From a virus, in IMG/VR virus record IMGVR_UViG_3300015360_000118, positions 1 to 34,721 of that record: DNA of 34,721 bases. One strand, 5' to 3'. Below are positions 24,801-29,687 of this stretch, piece after piece (the stretch's first letter is position 1; each line of letters starts with the position of its first letter). The notes under the pieces were generated by a model, which worked only from the letters and a program-made list of their open reading frames with translations, was not told the DNA's origin and searched no databases. Both the position numbers and the translations under genes were made by a program.

Positions 24801-26757
24801 TGTAGAGTTTTTGAAAGAAAACTACCCCGAAGATATTGAAGAAGCCCAATATACCGGTAGTAAAAAAGGACGATTCCCATTACCACCAAAGGGCAGTAAA
24901 AAGGAGCTCAAGCTTATTACTGTATTTGAAAAAGGAAACCTTAAGGGCTACTACGTAGACCCGTACATTGCCGAGACTATTAACAATCAGTCTTACGGAC
25001 AAAATGCGCCATTGGTACCGACTCTACGCTTCTTTAACGGTACTTTCTTTCGACCGCTTTTTATTCAGTTTAACCTCGGCTTTCAGTCGTTTAACTTACT
25101 ACGTGACTTCTGGCGTTTCTGGAAAACAATGCCAGACGCAACAATCTTAAGTTCAATGAAGGCGTATCACAAAGCCGGAAAAGTGGCTCGTTTCCGTGCC
25201 TTTGGTATACCTAAAAACCCAAGCCCAGCCGACCGAGAAGCCATTGCTCTTTACCAGAGAGCAGAAGAAGCCGGTATTCTTTCCCTCACCTTTAATGACA
25301 TTATTTCCGGACGCAACGCCGAAGATAAACAAATTGAAAAGATACTTGCAGATAGTGGTATTAAAGAATTTCAACCAGAACCAAAGTATGAGGACGTGCC
25401 GCGCTTTGCAAAGCCGGTTGTAGAAGTACTTAACAAAGTTGGTATTCTAAAAGTTGCCAGTAAAACGCTAGGCTTTATTGAAAACCTTGGTAACTACATT
25501 GAAACACTACCTAAAGCTGCCGCCGTGTACGAACTTAAAGGTACCGAAGCCGAGTTTCTTACTCGAGAACAAACAAGCTTTATCCGACGTAAAGTAGGTT
25601 CGCCGGACTTTCTTGCCGGAGGAACATACAAGCCAGCCACAAATGAAATATTCCTATTTTCTAACGCGATTATTCAGGGCATTAGATCAGACATAGAAGT
25701 AGCGACCGACCCAACAACCCGCTCCGGATACTGGTGGAAGACAGCAAAACTGAACTTTCTACCTAAAATTATGATGTATGCGGCACTCATGGGACTTTTT
25801 GGGGACGAAGTAAAAGAAATTATGGAAAGTGCAAGCGAGTACGACCGAACCAACTATACTATTATTCCGCTTGGAAAAGACGAGTTTGGAAAAGCTGTAT
25901 ACTTTCGCCTTCCTTCCGACGAAACAGGACGCTTCCTTGGCGCTACTTTCTGGAAAGTATTATCAGCTCCAACTAATGAGCAGCCAATTGGCTCGGATAT
26001 TATGCAAATAATTTCATACACTGGTGGACAAATTCCGTCGGTTACTCCAGTGGTGGAGATAATTAGTGCCACAGCTCAATACATGAGTGGTAAAAACCCT
26101 TACGACTCGTTCCGAGGACGCAATGTACTATCAGATACGTTATTCCAAGCCGGAGGTATGGAAGCCCATAAAGCTTTTCTTGGCTGGCAGTTCCAGCAAC
26201 TCGGAGGTGGTATTTTTTACAAGTTCTACCACGAAGGAACACCGCCAGAGAAAAAGAGTCTTGTCGAAAAAACCTTTAATTTACCGCTTCTTGGTAATGT
26301 TATAGGACGCTTTGTGCGAGTTAGTGACTATGGAAAGCTAGAAGCATTGCGAGAAATTGAAAACAAAGTAAAGACCGAAGAAGCCCAAGCTTCACTTGAA
26401 AAACGCTCAATAGTAAACACTTACACAAAACAAGCGCAAGAAAACGGAGAACTTACAGAAAACCTAGCAAATCAAATGGTACAAGAATATTTTGGAGGAG
26501 AACCAAATGCTTCACAGTATCAAGAAGCAGACCGCTTGAAAGACCGGCTCCGACTCGAAGTAATACGCGGTTCATCAGAAGCCGAGGTGGTAGCCGTTAT
26601 TGACGCAAATACTAATAATCAAAAGGCGGCAATCTTACTGGAGATCGGTAAGACGTCCACTCAAGAGGAGTTTGACAAGCTAATTTCAGACCTACTAAAC
26701 GCCGGTATTATTACCGACGGAACACTTGAAAAGCTCCAAGAGCGTTCACAGCAATAA
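18859..26757 (+). CDS. Giant polyvalent virion protein (ParB-like, metallopeptidase and LPD-type domains)
   Basis: A 2632-residue protein, probably carried in the head and ejected with DNA. It opens with two WDELNK motifs (4-9, 33-38). A glycine/alanine-rich hydrophobic stretch lies near 214-260. About 775-860 (AHEGTSFYPEKRAASHQ, later GAGNFPVERNRKR) and 1020-1050 (MRNKLKSNGWKYSPLNSTWQ) resemble paired modules of conjugative-element proteins. A ParB/sulfiredoxin-like domain around 1345-1410 has DGHHR at 1393-1397. A zinc-peptidase motif HELGH at 1541-1545 is followed by ELYAEA at 1676-1681, a likely third ligand. From 2065, RPLFIQFNLGF and NLLRDFWRFWK recall an LPD38-type domain. Together this is the 'large polyvalent protein' style; enzymatic activity is inferred only. 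Confidence 0.75.
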   Translation: MATWDELNKTYSSAKPEDEKKKDEKISVSSSSWDELNKWGDTQPKAEVQTQTPVATTPTQPKKQNDGNILKSYSKGVQEVVGTSAAFGASGVMRLFGGLQEVALKAIEPANIAAARIGQGLYKGLGLITPDNGKLSKVGDDFYTQMRSGYNQLQEASFEVNRSATNIGNRSRDTLLDKTGFDEYKKDNSGKDFSFSDLKDPKFWLYDVYGTTVENAPIMAATFVVGKGAGMATQGAGVLAWLAGTGGATTFSLGMNASIESQAAYDTAMKSGKSETQALVEAERVFNRNFTANTLSETLQMALLFMPQGDKVKATLPLWKSLIKNASKIIAAGGIEVLQERGENAIQEGASKEDFDWAGFGSALAEKNVTKSDFISFVLGAGMQGVGNVFVDNKQISEEAYDQANEMAAKLWDGGDTPPPTGEAAIAYLEQQRIDNPEGLIAVYKNTVQSRKKFVEDAKALTATNQDGAIQSLPTITAEDGTDLGRIEIKKSGDGFVSRFVGNAGEAGAQTDFDYSNVFNTQEDAAQRATDALIIWAEQERTNANNSPVTQSRLEELIANARVNKKEAPIELPKKEPELPSGLLQAQQILQLLQEQGVSGADVSAAISNTRGQESLGVTQYEGANVLHELKKIQESGGKQKPAPRTEKETKTEVSKPTETKANQKKKVLPSTKKKARADFEKSADDVKPEELVTIQKSVNNGKAKLNKPKTQKDQVKEVIDQKGTASIKDIKETEKQKAKEAKIITKENSTKPKTPKILTITAKPEDIDFELAKRAHEGTSFYPEKRAASHQQSYVEMVNDFALELEPLATSEAQQKIAQNAVDQYAGKLLNGYKAYLEAKSRTISPMISGAGNFPVERNRKRLQTQMKRWDEVVEIQEKAIKYTKKALKEQSVVDRGGAKIVAQDELAQAKASLEMMKSANKIIKNIKLNDEQKVVELVKLPAISTDSARELLKPDYAGRQGFASFSLTSVRGKIKRMEGAVVSKEKNAQEEDRVLLETAGMRIEEHPQDERIRIYFEGKPDAEMRNKLKSNGWKYSPLNSTWQRKNTPNGRYNVKQLFGELQTMEKAVEVEIENVAPVNQSAKLKIVTVKGEDIEQSFLEESDRDVERMNTLLDNAGVTDVTVKSAVVRKDGSFSANMSDGKVWEDTRFADIVASKKPELDKVKLIEDNRKAFKRNYAKLSKAGTKFKSTTKGDFLRPKTKVGKKDLKDFVEVEGEMIFTVIVADSILEGKLNAGSGKYHIYPLHAPEGTKYLYRKTDTGETRLFPSALGLVEENLEEGQLIEFNIEDIKQAGTYYNAINQAGDTVAFQGIPTGESLKKTNGKLPLKNPQTGKLFGSLSPDEWFTVNVDRVIPDSNSMSDAIADLRNGQKSFTGLPILVRDNGEGQYEIIDGHHRFAQALFVDEQQQVVVMTDEVKYKNLNRTELDQTEQGNYSSGGLNASVAFDVPIIDDKGTADPRFDQGSAPLPATMAHLDEINTVEIPELVDIVRELSGKVPEIKKAFRKVGKGGDYNATYNRIRVRADMFRKNNLHNGAKVLAHELGHMIDAVPDGTLNRGNLIGRLLSLRDFMGSTGNPTSGERVTIEQRREVKTNTIKEVQKEFGYKTQKEVLADAKAKIVIKERFKKTMEMVLEKDGFIRDEVIRQELLAATRFWTPYNPAMVPESYRAYRESAVELYAEALSMLYISPRNLARIAPTFYKQFFANLDSKPTVRDAYFEVQSLLAGDRDAVTARRRAGVQQMFKEGELKAMELHKKKLEENKSQKREIWKHLKHKVIDKNFQIIDRVKELEKKGTRLNPDENPVFFLEERNYVGGKIKAIFEKEINPIYQTLTDNEISWEDFGEVLFYERVASGDRSNFANPRGITPDAAVELIAEMRVQLGVKRWLLLREQLANFRAVSKRITKMAYEAGLYKKEMYIKMKKNPAYATFQVLDFLEEGMTSRIYKSVGTFRDIANPADSTLLKMITTIKAAERNVVTQKTVEFLKENYPEDIEEAQYTGSKKGRFPLPPKGSKKELKLITVFEKGNLKGYYVDPYIAETINNQSYGQNAPLVPTLRFFNGTFFRPLFIQFNLGFQSFNLLRDFWRFWKTMPDATILSSMKAYHKAGKVARFRAFGIPKNPSPADREAIALYQRAEEAGILSLTFNDIISGRNAEDKQIEKILADSGIKEFQPEPKYEDVPRFAKPVVEVLNKVGILKVASKTLGFIENLGNYIETLPKAAAVYELKGTEAEFLTREQTSFIRRKVGSPDFLAGGTYKPATNEIFLFSNAIIQGIRSDIEVATDPTTRSGYWWKTAKLNFLPKIMMYAALMGLFGDEVKEIMESASEYDRTNYTIIPLGKDEFGKAVYFRLPSDETGRFLGATFWKVLSAPTNEQPIGSDIMQIISYTGGQIPSVTPVVEIISATAQYMSGKNPYDSFRGRNVLSDTLFQAGGMEAHKAFLGWQFQQLGGGIFYKFYHEGTPPEKKSLVEKTFNLPLLGNVIGRFVRVSDYGKLEALREIENKVKTEEAQASLEKRSIVNTYTKQAQENGELTENLANQMVQEYFGGEPNASQYQEADRLKDRLRLEVIRGSSEAEVVAVIDANTNNQKAAILLEIGKTSTQEEFDKLISDLLNAGIITDGTLEKLQERSQQ

Positions 26758-26885
26758 TGGAAAAACTAAAATACGCACTTAAAGATATATGGAGCGAGTT
26801 TGTTAAAACCGTACGTATGCTTTATTGGGTACTAATTTTTCTGGCTATTTTTCTTCCTTTCAGCACTACTTTCTGGACGTCTTAA
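26757..26885 (+). CDS. Small single-pass membrane protein
   Basis: A 42-residue protein whose ATG overlaps the giant gene's stop (TAATG), so translation is probably coupled. A basic amphipathic N-terminus (MEKLKYALKDIWSEFVKTVR) precedes a hydrophobic segment at about 22-38 (LYWVLIFLAIFLPFS). Its place at the entrance to the lysis block suggests a lysis helper or a membrane component acting with the giant protein; neither is shown. Confidence 0.5.
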   Translation: MEKLKYALKDIWSEFVKTVRMLYWVLIFLAIFLPFSTTFWTS

Positions 26886-26898
26886 AATGTGGATAACT

Positions 26899-26949
26899 AG
26901 GCAAGCGGGCAAGCGGTACGGTATACTTAAAGAGTGACCCCAAGTCACT
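26899..26949 (+). promoter_or_regulatory. Tandem GGCAAGCG repeat, possible promoter of the lysis genes
   Basis: AGGCAAGCGGGCAAGCG at 26899-26915 is identical to the repeat in the promoters at 29003 and 33797. Here the flanking hexamers are altered: AACTAG replaces TTGTAG and the nearest -10-like TATACT (26922-26927) is four bases further away. Initiation near 26934 would put the hairpin AGTGAC/GTCACT (26933-26949, 5-base loop) at the 5' end of the RNA. Confidence 0.5.
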
Positions 26950-26969
26950 TAAAAGTAATTAAAAATAAA

Positions 26970-27326
26970 ATGAAGAAACTTATTATTGTCGCCGTCGCCG
27001 TAGCAATTCTAGGTGGGTTTGGACTTTATGGAGGTAAAGTTACGGAGTTCTTAAAAAATGAAACCGTGGTTGTGAACAATAACGTACCCAAAACAGTCAC
27101 AAAGACTGAACGGGTAGATAACTTGGAAGTTCTTATTGAGGAAGCCCAAGACGAAGCGAGAACAAAAATTGAAGCAGACGCAGAAGTAGCCTACGAAAAA
27201 GAGGTTGCGGAAGCCAAAGCAACGCAGGATAAATACATTGCCGACGAGTTGGTAAAAGTCTCCGATAAGGTAAAGGAAGACTATATTGCCGAGATCGAAG
27301 CAACCATTAGTACTGCCAGTTATTGA
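26970..27326 (+). CDS. Spanin-like membrane-anchored coiled-coil protein
   Basis: A 118-residue protein with an N-terminal hydrophobic anchor (about 3-20, after MKK) and an outside part that is almost wholly charged helix from about 45 to 112 (LEVLIEEAQDEARTKIEADAEVAYEKEVAEAKATQ). This matches the layout of inner-membrane spanins such as Rz, and it lies in the lysis block. No matching outer-membrane lipoprotein partner is seen, and if the host has no outer membrane another role is needed. The ATG at 26970 follows an A-rich leader; a GTG at 26934 in the same frame would sit inside the 5' hairpin. Confidence 0.5.
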   Translation: MKKLIIVAVAVAILGGFGLYGGKVTEFLKNETVVVNNNVPKTVTKTERVDNLEVLIEEAQDEARTKIEADAEVAYEKEVAEAKATQDKYIADELVKVSDKVKEDYIAEIEATISTASY

Positions 27327-27350
27327 ACTGTAAGCCGGTTACAACGACTC

Positions 27351-27659
27351 ATGCGGCAGAAAGCGGAAGAATACGGAACAAACTACTACACCATGAAGTC
27401 AATTGTAAACTGCGAAAGTGGCTATGCCGTAGACGTGCAATCAAAGCATGTTTACACTGCCACGAACGCACCGCGCGGCTACAAACAAGGAGACAGGGAG
27501 CAATCATATGGACTTGTACAAATTCACGTACCAGTCCATGACGTGACCATAGAACAAGCAATTCAACCAGTTTTTGCAGTAGAATTTCTCGCTAAACACA
27601 TGGCACAAGGGCAAGCGAGTATGTGGAGCTGTTATAATGAACTTGCAATTAACAGTTAA
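27351..27659 (+). CDS. Lysozyme-like/lytic transglycosylase protein
   Basis: A 102-residue protein with the core of the lysozyme-like SLT family: catalytic Glu in the NCESG motif (Glu22) and SYGLVQIH at 52-59, then a helix ending ASMWSCYNE. It should cut the glycan strands of peptidoglycan. It is short compared with the usual 130-180 residues and has no signal peptide, so it could be a minimal endolysin that needs the holin. Cys21 and the CY near the end could form a disulphide. Similar short forms are familiar to me from Patescibacteria. Its last codons contain an extended -10 candidate for the holin gene. Confidence 0.7.
   Translation: MRQKAEEYGTNYYTMKSIVNCESGYAVDVQSKHVYTATNAPRGYKQGDREQSYGLVQIHVPVHDVTIEQAIQPVFAVEFLAKHMAQGQASMWSCYNELAINS
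27630..27638 (+). promoter_or_regulatory. Extended -10 promoter candidate inside the lysozyme gene
   Basis: TGT followed by TATAAT (27633-27638), the same 9-mer as at 3982 and 4898. It lies 31 bases before the holin-like start. A single GGCAAGCG (27610-27617) lies just upstream. The bases also encode Cys-Tyr-Asn of the lysozyme-like protein, so chance is possible. Confidence 0.35.
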
Positions 27660-27669
27660 AAACAAATTT

Positions 27670-27942
27670 ATGGAAGGAGATTTAGTTACACAATTCTTGA
27701 GTATTGGTATCGTGGGAGCGGCGCTCTCATACTTCACACAATGGCTTCAAGAAAAGTATGGAGTAGGTGGAAACGAAACCAGAGTAATTGCGATAGCTGG
27801 CTCCGTCTTGCTTGGTGCATTAGTATGGTTTTTACAAGGAACCGAAGTGTGGGCTTCTATTATTGGAGTTCTTGCGTCTGCTTCAACCGTATACGCCATG
27901 ATTTTTAGTGGCAAACGGACTAAAGATCGTGAGGACGCATGA
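27670..27942 (+). CDS. Holin-like membrane protein
   Basis: A 90-residue protein with hydrophobic segments at about 8-24, 38-56 and 61-79 and a strongly charged C-terminus (GKRTKDREDA), the topology of a class I holin. I chose the ATG at 27670; an in-frame upstream ATG would overlap the lysozyme gene. It lies between the lysozyme-like gene and the amidase, whose start overlaps its stop (ATGA). It should open or disable the membrane to release or activate the two wall enzymes. Confidence 0.75.
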   Translation: MEGDLVTQFLSIGIVGAALSYFTQWLQEKYGVGGNETRVIAIAGSVLLGALVWFLQGTEVWASIIGVLASASTVYAMIFSGKRTKDREDA

Positions 27943-28487
27943 GTAAGATAAACGTACCAAAGTGGCTTATTGTCCACCATACCGGCGGAACCGACGCAAG
28001 TCCGCGGGCTGACACGTCACACCATACATTTGAAATTGTCGATAATTACCATAGGGGACTATGGAATTTTCGCAGTTCTCTTGGTCACTATATTGGCTAC
28101 CACTACTTTATTGATAAAAATGGTAAAGTAACGCAGGGACGCGCAGATACAGAAGAAGGCGCCCACACTAAAGGAATGAACCTTAAAAGTATTGGCGTTG
28201 CTCTCGCTGGCAACTTTGACGCAACGCTACCCACAGCAGAGCAGACAGAAGCGCTTACAGAACTACTTAAAGAACTTTCTATTAAGTACACAATACCGGT
28301 TACGAATATCGTGCCACACCGAATGTTTGCAAACAAAACTTGCTACGGCAACAAACTTGGCAATAAATGGGCAGCAGATTTAGTGAAGGTGGACAATAAG
28401 GGCTCACTTTCTCAATTTACTCTAACGGAATTGTTTGTTGAAATTCAAAAGCGAATTGAAGCTATGAAAAAGGGATTGGTTACGTAA
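27939..28487 (+). CDS. N-acetylmuramoyl-L-alanine amidase (endolysin, Amidase_2 type)
   Basis: A 182-residue zinc amidase that should cut between muramic acid and the stem peptide. The T7-lysozyme pattern is complete: VHHTGG with zinc ligand His13, catalytic Tyr54 in GYHYFID, GAHTKGMN at 75-81, GVALAGNFD at 86-94, His127 in PHR, and Lys133 with zinc ligand Cys135 in NKTCYG. It has no signal peptide, so it depends on the holin. Its start overlaps the holin stop. The stop codon sits inside the hairpin GGTTAC/GTAACC (28478-28493). About 30 extra helical C-terminal residues might bind the wall. Confidence 0.93.
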   Translation: MSKINVPKWLIVHHTGGTDASPRADTSHHTFEIVDNYHRGLWNFRSSLGHYIGYHYFIDKNGKVTQGRADTEEGAHTKGMNLKSIGVALAGNFDATLPTAEQTEALTELLKELSIKYTIPVTNIVPHRMFANKTCYGNKLGNKWAADLVKVDNKGSLSQFTLTELFVEIQKRIEAMKKGLVT

Positions 28488-28496
28488 GTAACCCTT

Positions 28497-28590
28497 CCTA
28501 CAGGGCACACAAGAGTTCTTTCAACAACATAAATGCTAAAAAGTGTAACCTCGAAATCAAAAATTCATAAAAACTTGTGTGCCGTGTAGG
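28497..28590 (+). ncRNA. Long inverted repeat, possible structured RNA
   Basis: GGCACACAAG (28504-28513) pairs perfectly with CTTGTGTGCC (28574-28583). After a 2x2 loop, CCTAC (28497-28501) pairs with GTAGG (28586-28590), giving 15 bp around a 60-base A-rich loop. A small hairpin GGTTAC/GTAACC lies directly before it at the end of the amidase gene. The loop has no open frame of note. It could end or stabilise the late lysis transcript or be a small RNA; no reverse transcriptase is present, so a retron is not supported. Confidence 0.5.
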
Positions 28591-28602
28591 GAGCAATAAC
28601 AA

Positions 28603-28611
28603 TGCTATTAT
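28603..28611 (+). promoter_or_regulatory. Extended -10 promoter candidate
   Basis: TGC followed by TATTAT (28606-28611), with initiation expected near 28618, shortly before a strong Shine-Dalgarno sequence and a 57-codon gene. The same TGCTATTAT string occurs at 4307. Confidence 0.35.
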
Positions 28612-28634
28612 AAGAGAAGGTCGCCAACTAACCC

Positions 28635-28643
28635 AAAGGAGGA
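28635..28643 (+). promoter_or_regulatory. Strong Shine-Dalgarno sequence
   Basis: AAAGGAGGA with five bases between GGAGG and the ATG at 28648. It is notable because almost no virion gene in this window has a Shine-Dalgarno sequence, and it supports the short gene that follows. Confidence 0.75.
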
Positions 28644-28647
28644 GAAA

Positions 28648-28821
28648 ATGGACAATGACCAGCCAGCCCTTCCACTCGACGAACGCTTCCGCCAAGCCGA
28701 GCAGCTTGCGCTTGAACTTCCCGAACCGAAAGGGAAACAACCGCCGCCACCGGACTTCAAAAAAGAAGAATCGTGCGGCAGAGTTGGGTTCTGCTACTGC
28801 CCGAAGTGTAACCCGCGATGA
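28648..28821 (+). CDS. Small cysteine-motif protein
   Basis: A 57-residue protein with a perfect ribosome-binding site. The first half is acidic and helical (LDERFRQAEQLALELPEP), followed by a QPPPPDF stretch and a C-terminal cysteine cluster: Cys43, Cys49, Cys51 and Cys54 (GFCYCPKCNPR), probably binding one zinc ion. It looks richer in G+C than its neighbours, which may mark a different origin. Its TGA overlaps the ATG of the next small gene (ATGA). Function unknown; adaptor or inhibitor roles are typical for such small phage zinc proteins. Confidence 0.65.
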   Translation: MDNDQPALPLDERFRQAEQLALELPEPKGKQPPPPDFKKEESCGRVGFCYCPKCNPR

Positions 28822-28937
28822 AAAGGTGTAAACGAGGATTGGCTCTTATAGCCATAATCGTTTGCATACCAATATATATATGGTTTGCACTTATAATCTA
28901 CATAGAAGTCGAGAAAGGAGGTGATCTAGTATCTTGA
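28818..28937 (+). CDS. Tiny membrane protein
   Basis: A 39-residue protein coupled to the preceding gene by an ATGA overlap. Basic start (MKRCKRG), then a hydrophobic segment at about 8-28 (LALIAIIVCIPIYIWFALIIY), then an acidic tail with EKGGDLVS. The codons for the tail contain the 15-base complement of the 16S rRNA 3' end, so this short gene doubles as carrier of that element. No family is recognised. Coupling and membrane character support it being real. Confidence 0.5.
   Translation: MKRCKRGLALIAIIVCIPIYIWFALIIYIEVEKGGDLVS
28912..28926 (+). promoter_or_regulatory. Full-length complement of the 16S rRNA 3' tail
   Basis: AGAAAGGAGGTGATC is the perfect complement of a 16S 3' end reading GATCACCTCCTTTCT, far longer than a normal Shine-Dalgarno match. 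The only start in range is a TTG at 28934 that opens a 24-codon frame running through the terminator. Nine of its bases (28912-28920) can also pair with CTCCTTTCT at 28977-28985, the descending arm of that terminator, giving a competing structure. Confidence 0.6.
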
Positions 28938-28938
28938 C

Positions 28939-28986
28939 TGCTAGGAACAGACTAGCAAGGAGCCTACTAACACGGGCTCCTTTCTT
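28939..28986 (+). terminator. Tandem hairpins ending in a probable terminator
   Basis: TGCTAG/CTAGCA forms 28939-28957. Next to it AAGGAGCC (28957-28964) pairs with GGCTCCTT (28975-28982) around a 10-base loop, followed by TCTTATT. The T tract is imperfect but the 8-bp GC-rich stem supports termination. It separates the lysis side from the promoter at 29003. Confidence 0.65.
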
Positions 28987-29002
28987 ATTATCCACATTTT
29001 AC

Positions 29003-29031
29003 TTGTAGGCAAGCGGGCAAGCGTGTATAAT
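29003..29031 (+). promoter_or_regulatory. Promoter of the recombination operon with tandem repeat spacer
   Basis: TTGTAG (29003-29008) and TATAAT (29026-29031) lie 17 bp apart. The spacer holds two direct copies of GGCAAGCG (29008-29015 and 29016-29023). Spacing and -10 are ideal, and the -35 keeps TTG. The same arrangement recurs at 33797. Repeats lying between the two hexamers are well placed for a repressor to block RNA polymerase. Confidence 0.8.
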
Positions 29032-29076
29032 AACCGAGGTCGATAACAAATTATTGGAGGTATAAAAATTGAAATT

Positions 29077-29235
29077 GTGAGCAAAACAAAAAAAAGCAAA
29101 AAAGAAATGTCTGAGTATATGAGCAATCTAGGTCGCAAAGGCGGCAAGAAAACAGCAGAGCGTGGAAAGGAATATTTCTCAAAGATTGGCAAGAAAGGGT
29201 ACGATTCCCTAGCAAAAAAGAAAAGCTCTCAATAA
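29077..29235 (+). CDS. KGG-motif protein
   Basis: A 52-residue basic protein (from GTG) with two KGG-type repeats: LGRKGGKKTAERGKEYFSKIG and KKGYDSL. These occur in small stress-type and phage proteins thought to bind nucleic acid. GGAGG at 29056-29060 is 16 bases before the GTG but 7 bases before an in-frame ATT at 29068, so a rare ATT start giving three more residues is possible. It is the first gene after the promoter at 29003, so it should be made early. Confidence 0.65.
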   Translation: MSKTKKSKKEMSEYMSNLGRKGGKKTAERGKEYFSKIGKKGYDSLAKKKSSQ

Positions 29236-29242
29236 TACGCAT

Positions 29243-29419
29243 ATGAACCTAGCAAATAGTCCAATTACGTTTTTGTCACTGTTCCGAAAATACGGTGGCA
29301 ATATTAAAAACGCACACGTGCTGGAGCTACGTGCAGCAGCACAAGCACTTCCACCGCACCAGAACGCTTTACAAGCTTTCTCCGCAGCGGGTAAGCAGTA
29401 CAGACGTGAGCAAAAATAA
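29243..29419 (+). CDS. Hypothetical small basic protein
   Basis: A 58-residue protein, largely helical (VLELRAAAQALPPHQNALQAF) with a basic end (GKQYRREQK). It starts 7 bases after the KGG gene and is followed within 10 bases by the next gene, so it is in the early operon. No family is recognised. Intact frame and tight spacing support it. Confidence 0.5.
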   Translation: MNLANSPITFLSLFRKYGGNIKNAHVLELRAAAQALPPHQNALQAFSAAGKQYRREQK

Positions 29420-29429
29420 TCTAGCAATT

Positions 29430-29684
29430 ATGAAAAACGAAGCAATATTATGTGGGTTCGCTCTTGCTCTACTAGCAACCGGACTTGTTTTGGCACAACT
29501 CAAAACAACCGAACTAACAAATACTAACGACTTAAACATAGACGGGGTAGTAAATTTTACTGATTTTTCTATTGCTCTCGACCGAGTAAATCAAGTGAAA
29601 ATGGAAATTAGTAACCAACAAGAGAAAGCCAATGTTATAGAAGAAGTCTACCCAGACGTACCACCTTATTCACCTAGTAACTAA
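29430..29684 (+). CDS. Membrane-anchored protein with a dockerin-like calcium loop
   Basis: An 84-residue protein. I chose the ATG at 29430 because upstream in-frame starts overlap the neighbour. A hydrophobic segment at about 5-22 acts as signal peptide or anchor. Residues 34-45 (DLNIDGVVNFTD) match the calcium-binding loop of type I dockerins (DxNxDGxVNxxD), present once where true dockerins have two. The tail (EVYPDVPPYSPSN) is proline-rich. Such loops are frequent in exported proteins of Patescibacteria. A display or adhesion role is possible; why it sits in the recombination operon is unclear. Confidence 0.55.
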   Translation: MKNEAILCGFALALLATGLVLAQLKTTELTNTNDLNIDGVVNFTDFSIALDRVNQVKMEISNQQEKANVIEEVYPDVPPYSPSN

Positions 29685-29687
29685 CCC

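Noticed and set aside
18859-26757. N4-type virion RNA polymerase
   Set aside because: The size and the N4-gp56 capsid family suggested it, but I found none of the T7-like polymerase motifs in the chain.
28497-28590. Retron msr/msd region
   Set aside because: No reverse transcriptase gene lies anywhere in the window.
28934-29008. A 24-codon TTG-started frame after the 15-base 16S complement
   Set aside because: It reads through the terminator hairpins and ends inside the next promoter; kept only as a possible leader peptide.
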